The position numbers were made by a program, and so were the translations under genes. Below the pieces are notes generated by a model. The model made no database searches. It saw only the letters and a program-made list of their open reading frames with translations, and had not been told where the DNA came from. DNA of 28,955 nucleotides, taken from positions 1 through 28,955 of the IMG/VR virus record IMGVR_UViG_3300034102_000924; one strand, written 5' to 3'. The stretch comes from a virus. Shown one piece after another: positions 28,475-28,955 of the stretch. The stretch's first letter is position 1; the number at the start of each line of letters is the position of its first letter.

Positions 28475-28836
28475 AGCTTGGCCTCCTTGGCTTTCCGCTC
28501 TGCCCAACAACCGGGACACGCGACAAGATCCTCAATTGGATTGCCGGTCTTTGGACCTGTCGCAAAGCAGTCGTGCGGGGCGACATGACCGTCTGGCGTG
28601 TATGCTGTTCGGTATGCCTCAACAGCCTCCTCCAACCGCTTGATGCGCTGCTTCGCTTCCTCTGCTCCTTCGTAGAGTTGCGCGACTTTTGCGGTCAGAC
28701 GATCAACCTGTGCGTTGGCTGCGTTGAGTTCGCGTTCAAGTTGGCGGACAAACCTCGACTCGCACACTGGAGTCATGTCGTCGTCGAACCAGTATGCGTG
28801 CTGCTCCATCTGATCAGTCCTCGGTGTATCGCTCAC
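28471..28836 (-). CDS. Coiled-coil early protein starting MSDTPRTD, 121 aa
   Basis: GTG at 28836 overlaps the upstream stop (GTGA) with AAGGAGG seven bases ahead. The protein begins MSDTPRTDQMEQHAYWFDDD and continues with a long heptad region (RFVRQLERELNAANAQVDRL onward to ~75). This start and coiled coil are typical of a family of small proteins found in many phages and prophages; its role is unknown. The C-terminal part has CF, CPGC cysteines (C91, C108, C111), possibly a weak zinc site, and ends KAKEAKL. Confidence 0.65.
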   Translation of the reverse strand: MSDTPRTDQMEQHAYWFDDDMTPVCESRFVRQLERELNAANAQVDRLTAKVAQLYEGAEEAKQRIKRLEEAVEAYRTAYTPDGHVAPHDCFATGPKTGNPIEDLVACPGCWAERKAKEAKL

Positions 28837-28955
28837 GGCTTCACCTCCTTCCCAATCTTAGCGTCGTCCCATCCTTGCAACAGGTTGTCCATTCGGATGG
28901 TCCTCATGCTCGGAGATGGAGGGTTGATGAATGCGTACATTGCGTTGCCAGCTAT
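28833..28955 (-). CDS. Partial early protein at the right edge
   Basis: The frame is open at the window edge and ends in TGA at 28833. An ATG at 28940 would give 35 residues (MYAFINPPSPSMRTIRMDNL, then LQGWDDAKIGKEVKP). The frame continues upstream without a stop, so the true start may lie outside. The last codons hold AAGGAGG, the Shine-Dalgarno of the next gene. No family recognised. Confidence 0.45.
   Translation of the reverse strand: MAGNAMYAFINPPSPSMRTIRMDNLLQGWDDAKIGKEVKP

Larger units (their letters stand above)
28265..28850 (-). promoter_or_regulatory. Three copies of a Shine-Dalgarno/GTGA coupling unit
   Basis: The 18-bp unit AAGGAGGCCAAGCCGTGA, with one or two changes, lies at 28282-28265, 28488-28471 and 28850-28833 on the minus strand. 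Each holds the last codons and stop of one gene and the ribosome-binding site and GTG start of the next. It explains the recurring KEAK-type C-termini of the upstream proteins. Confidence 0.7.

Noticed and set aside
1-28955. Circular genome with the two open edge genes joined
   Set aside because: Joining the edges puts a stop codon immediately after the HExxH region of the left gene, so the edges are not adjacent in a natural circle.

Overview
The window is about 29 kb of a tailed bacteriophage (Caudoviricetes), most likely a short-tailed podovirus-like phage. The signs are a terminase large subunit, a 696-aa portal, an SU10-like major capsid protein, a tail tubular A/B pair in T7-like order, ejection-type proteins, and no visible tape measure, sheath or baseplate genes. 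All supported genes lie on the minus strand, so the genome reads from high to low coordinates. Both edges cut an open gene, so this is an internal slice. I see no integrase, DNA polymerase, RNA polymerase, canonical endolysin, tRNA or CRISPR array. The host cannot be named; a probable lipoprotein in the lysis cluster suggests a Gram-negative one.

Layout in order of transcription. (1) 28955-27019: a chain of tiny early genes (coiled-coil, zinc-ribbon and unknown proteins), nearly all joined by GTGA or ATGA stop/start overlaps. Three starts share the same 18-bp unit that combines a Shine-Dalgarno with the overlap. (2) 26980-22288: replication and regulation. It holds a single-stranded DNA-binding protein preceded by 11-bp AT-rich repeats, a regulator joining a helix-turn-helix to an RNA polymerase alpha-CTD-like domain, a small helix-turn-helix protein, a DEDDy exonuclease, a 183-bp gap with a T7-promoter-like sequence and a nested hairpin, an initiator gene with origin-like iterons inside it, a DnaB-type helicase and another small helix-turn-helix protein. 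(3) 22291-20869: a glycosyltransferase and a LacI-type helix-turn-helix protein that may be the small terminase. A 299-bp intergenic region with a direct repeat follows. (4) 20569-14352: the head module (terminase with an N-terminal zinc finger, portal, small protein, scaffold-like protein, major capsid protein), closed by a strong intrinsic terminator. (5) 14287-11159: small virion and fibre genes, then a cluster of very short lysis-type genes (holin-like membrane proteins and an overlapping lipoprotein). (6) 11162-1: tail tubular A and B, a receptor-binding fibre, an acyltransferase-like protein, ejection-type proteins, an embedded cupin / glycosyltransferase / DDxxD-helical cassette, and a large protein with an HExxH motif that runs off the left edge.

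Most start positions given here were chosen because the stop of the upstream gene overlaps or nearly touches the start (ATGA, GTGA, TTGA, TAATG, TGATG, TAATATG, TAACCTATG). Translational coupling seems to be the main way ribosomes reach these genes, since clear Shine-Dalgarno sequences occur at only a minority of starts.

The least ordinary features are the alpha-CTD-like regulator, the iterons inside the initiator gene with the promoter-like and hairpin elements just upstream, and the cupin/glycosyltransferase/DDxxD cassette inside the virion module. All functional assignments come from reading the sequence and recalling protein families; no database search was run.
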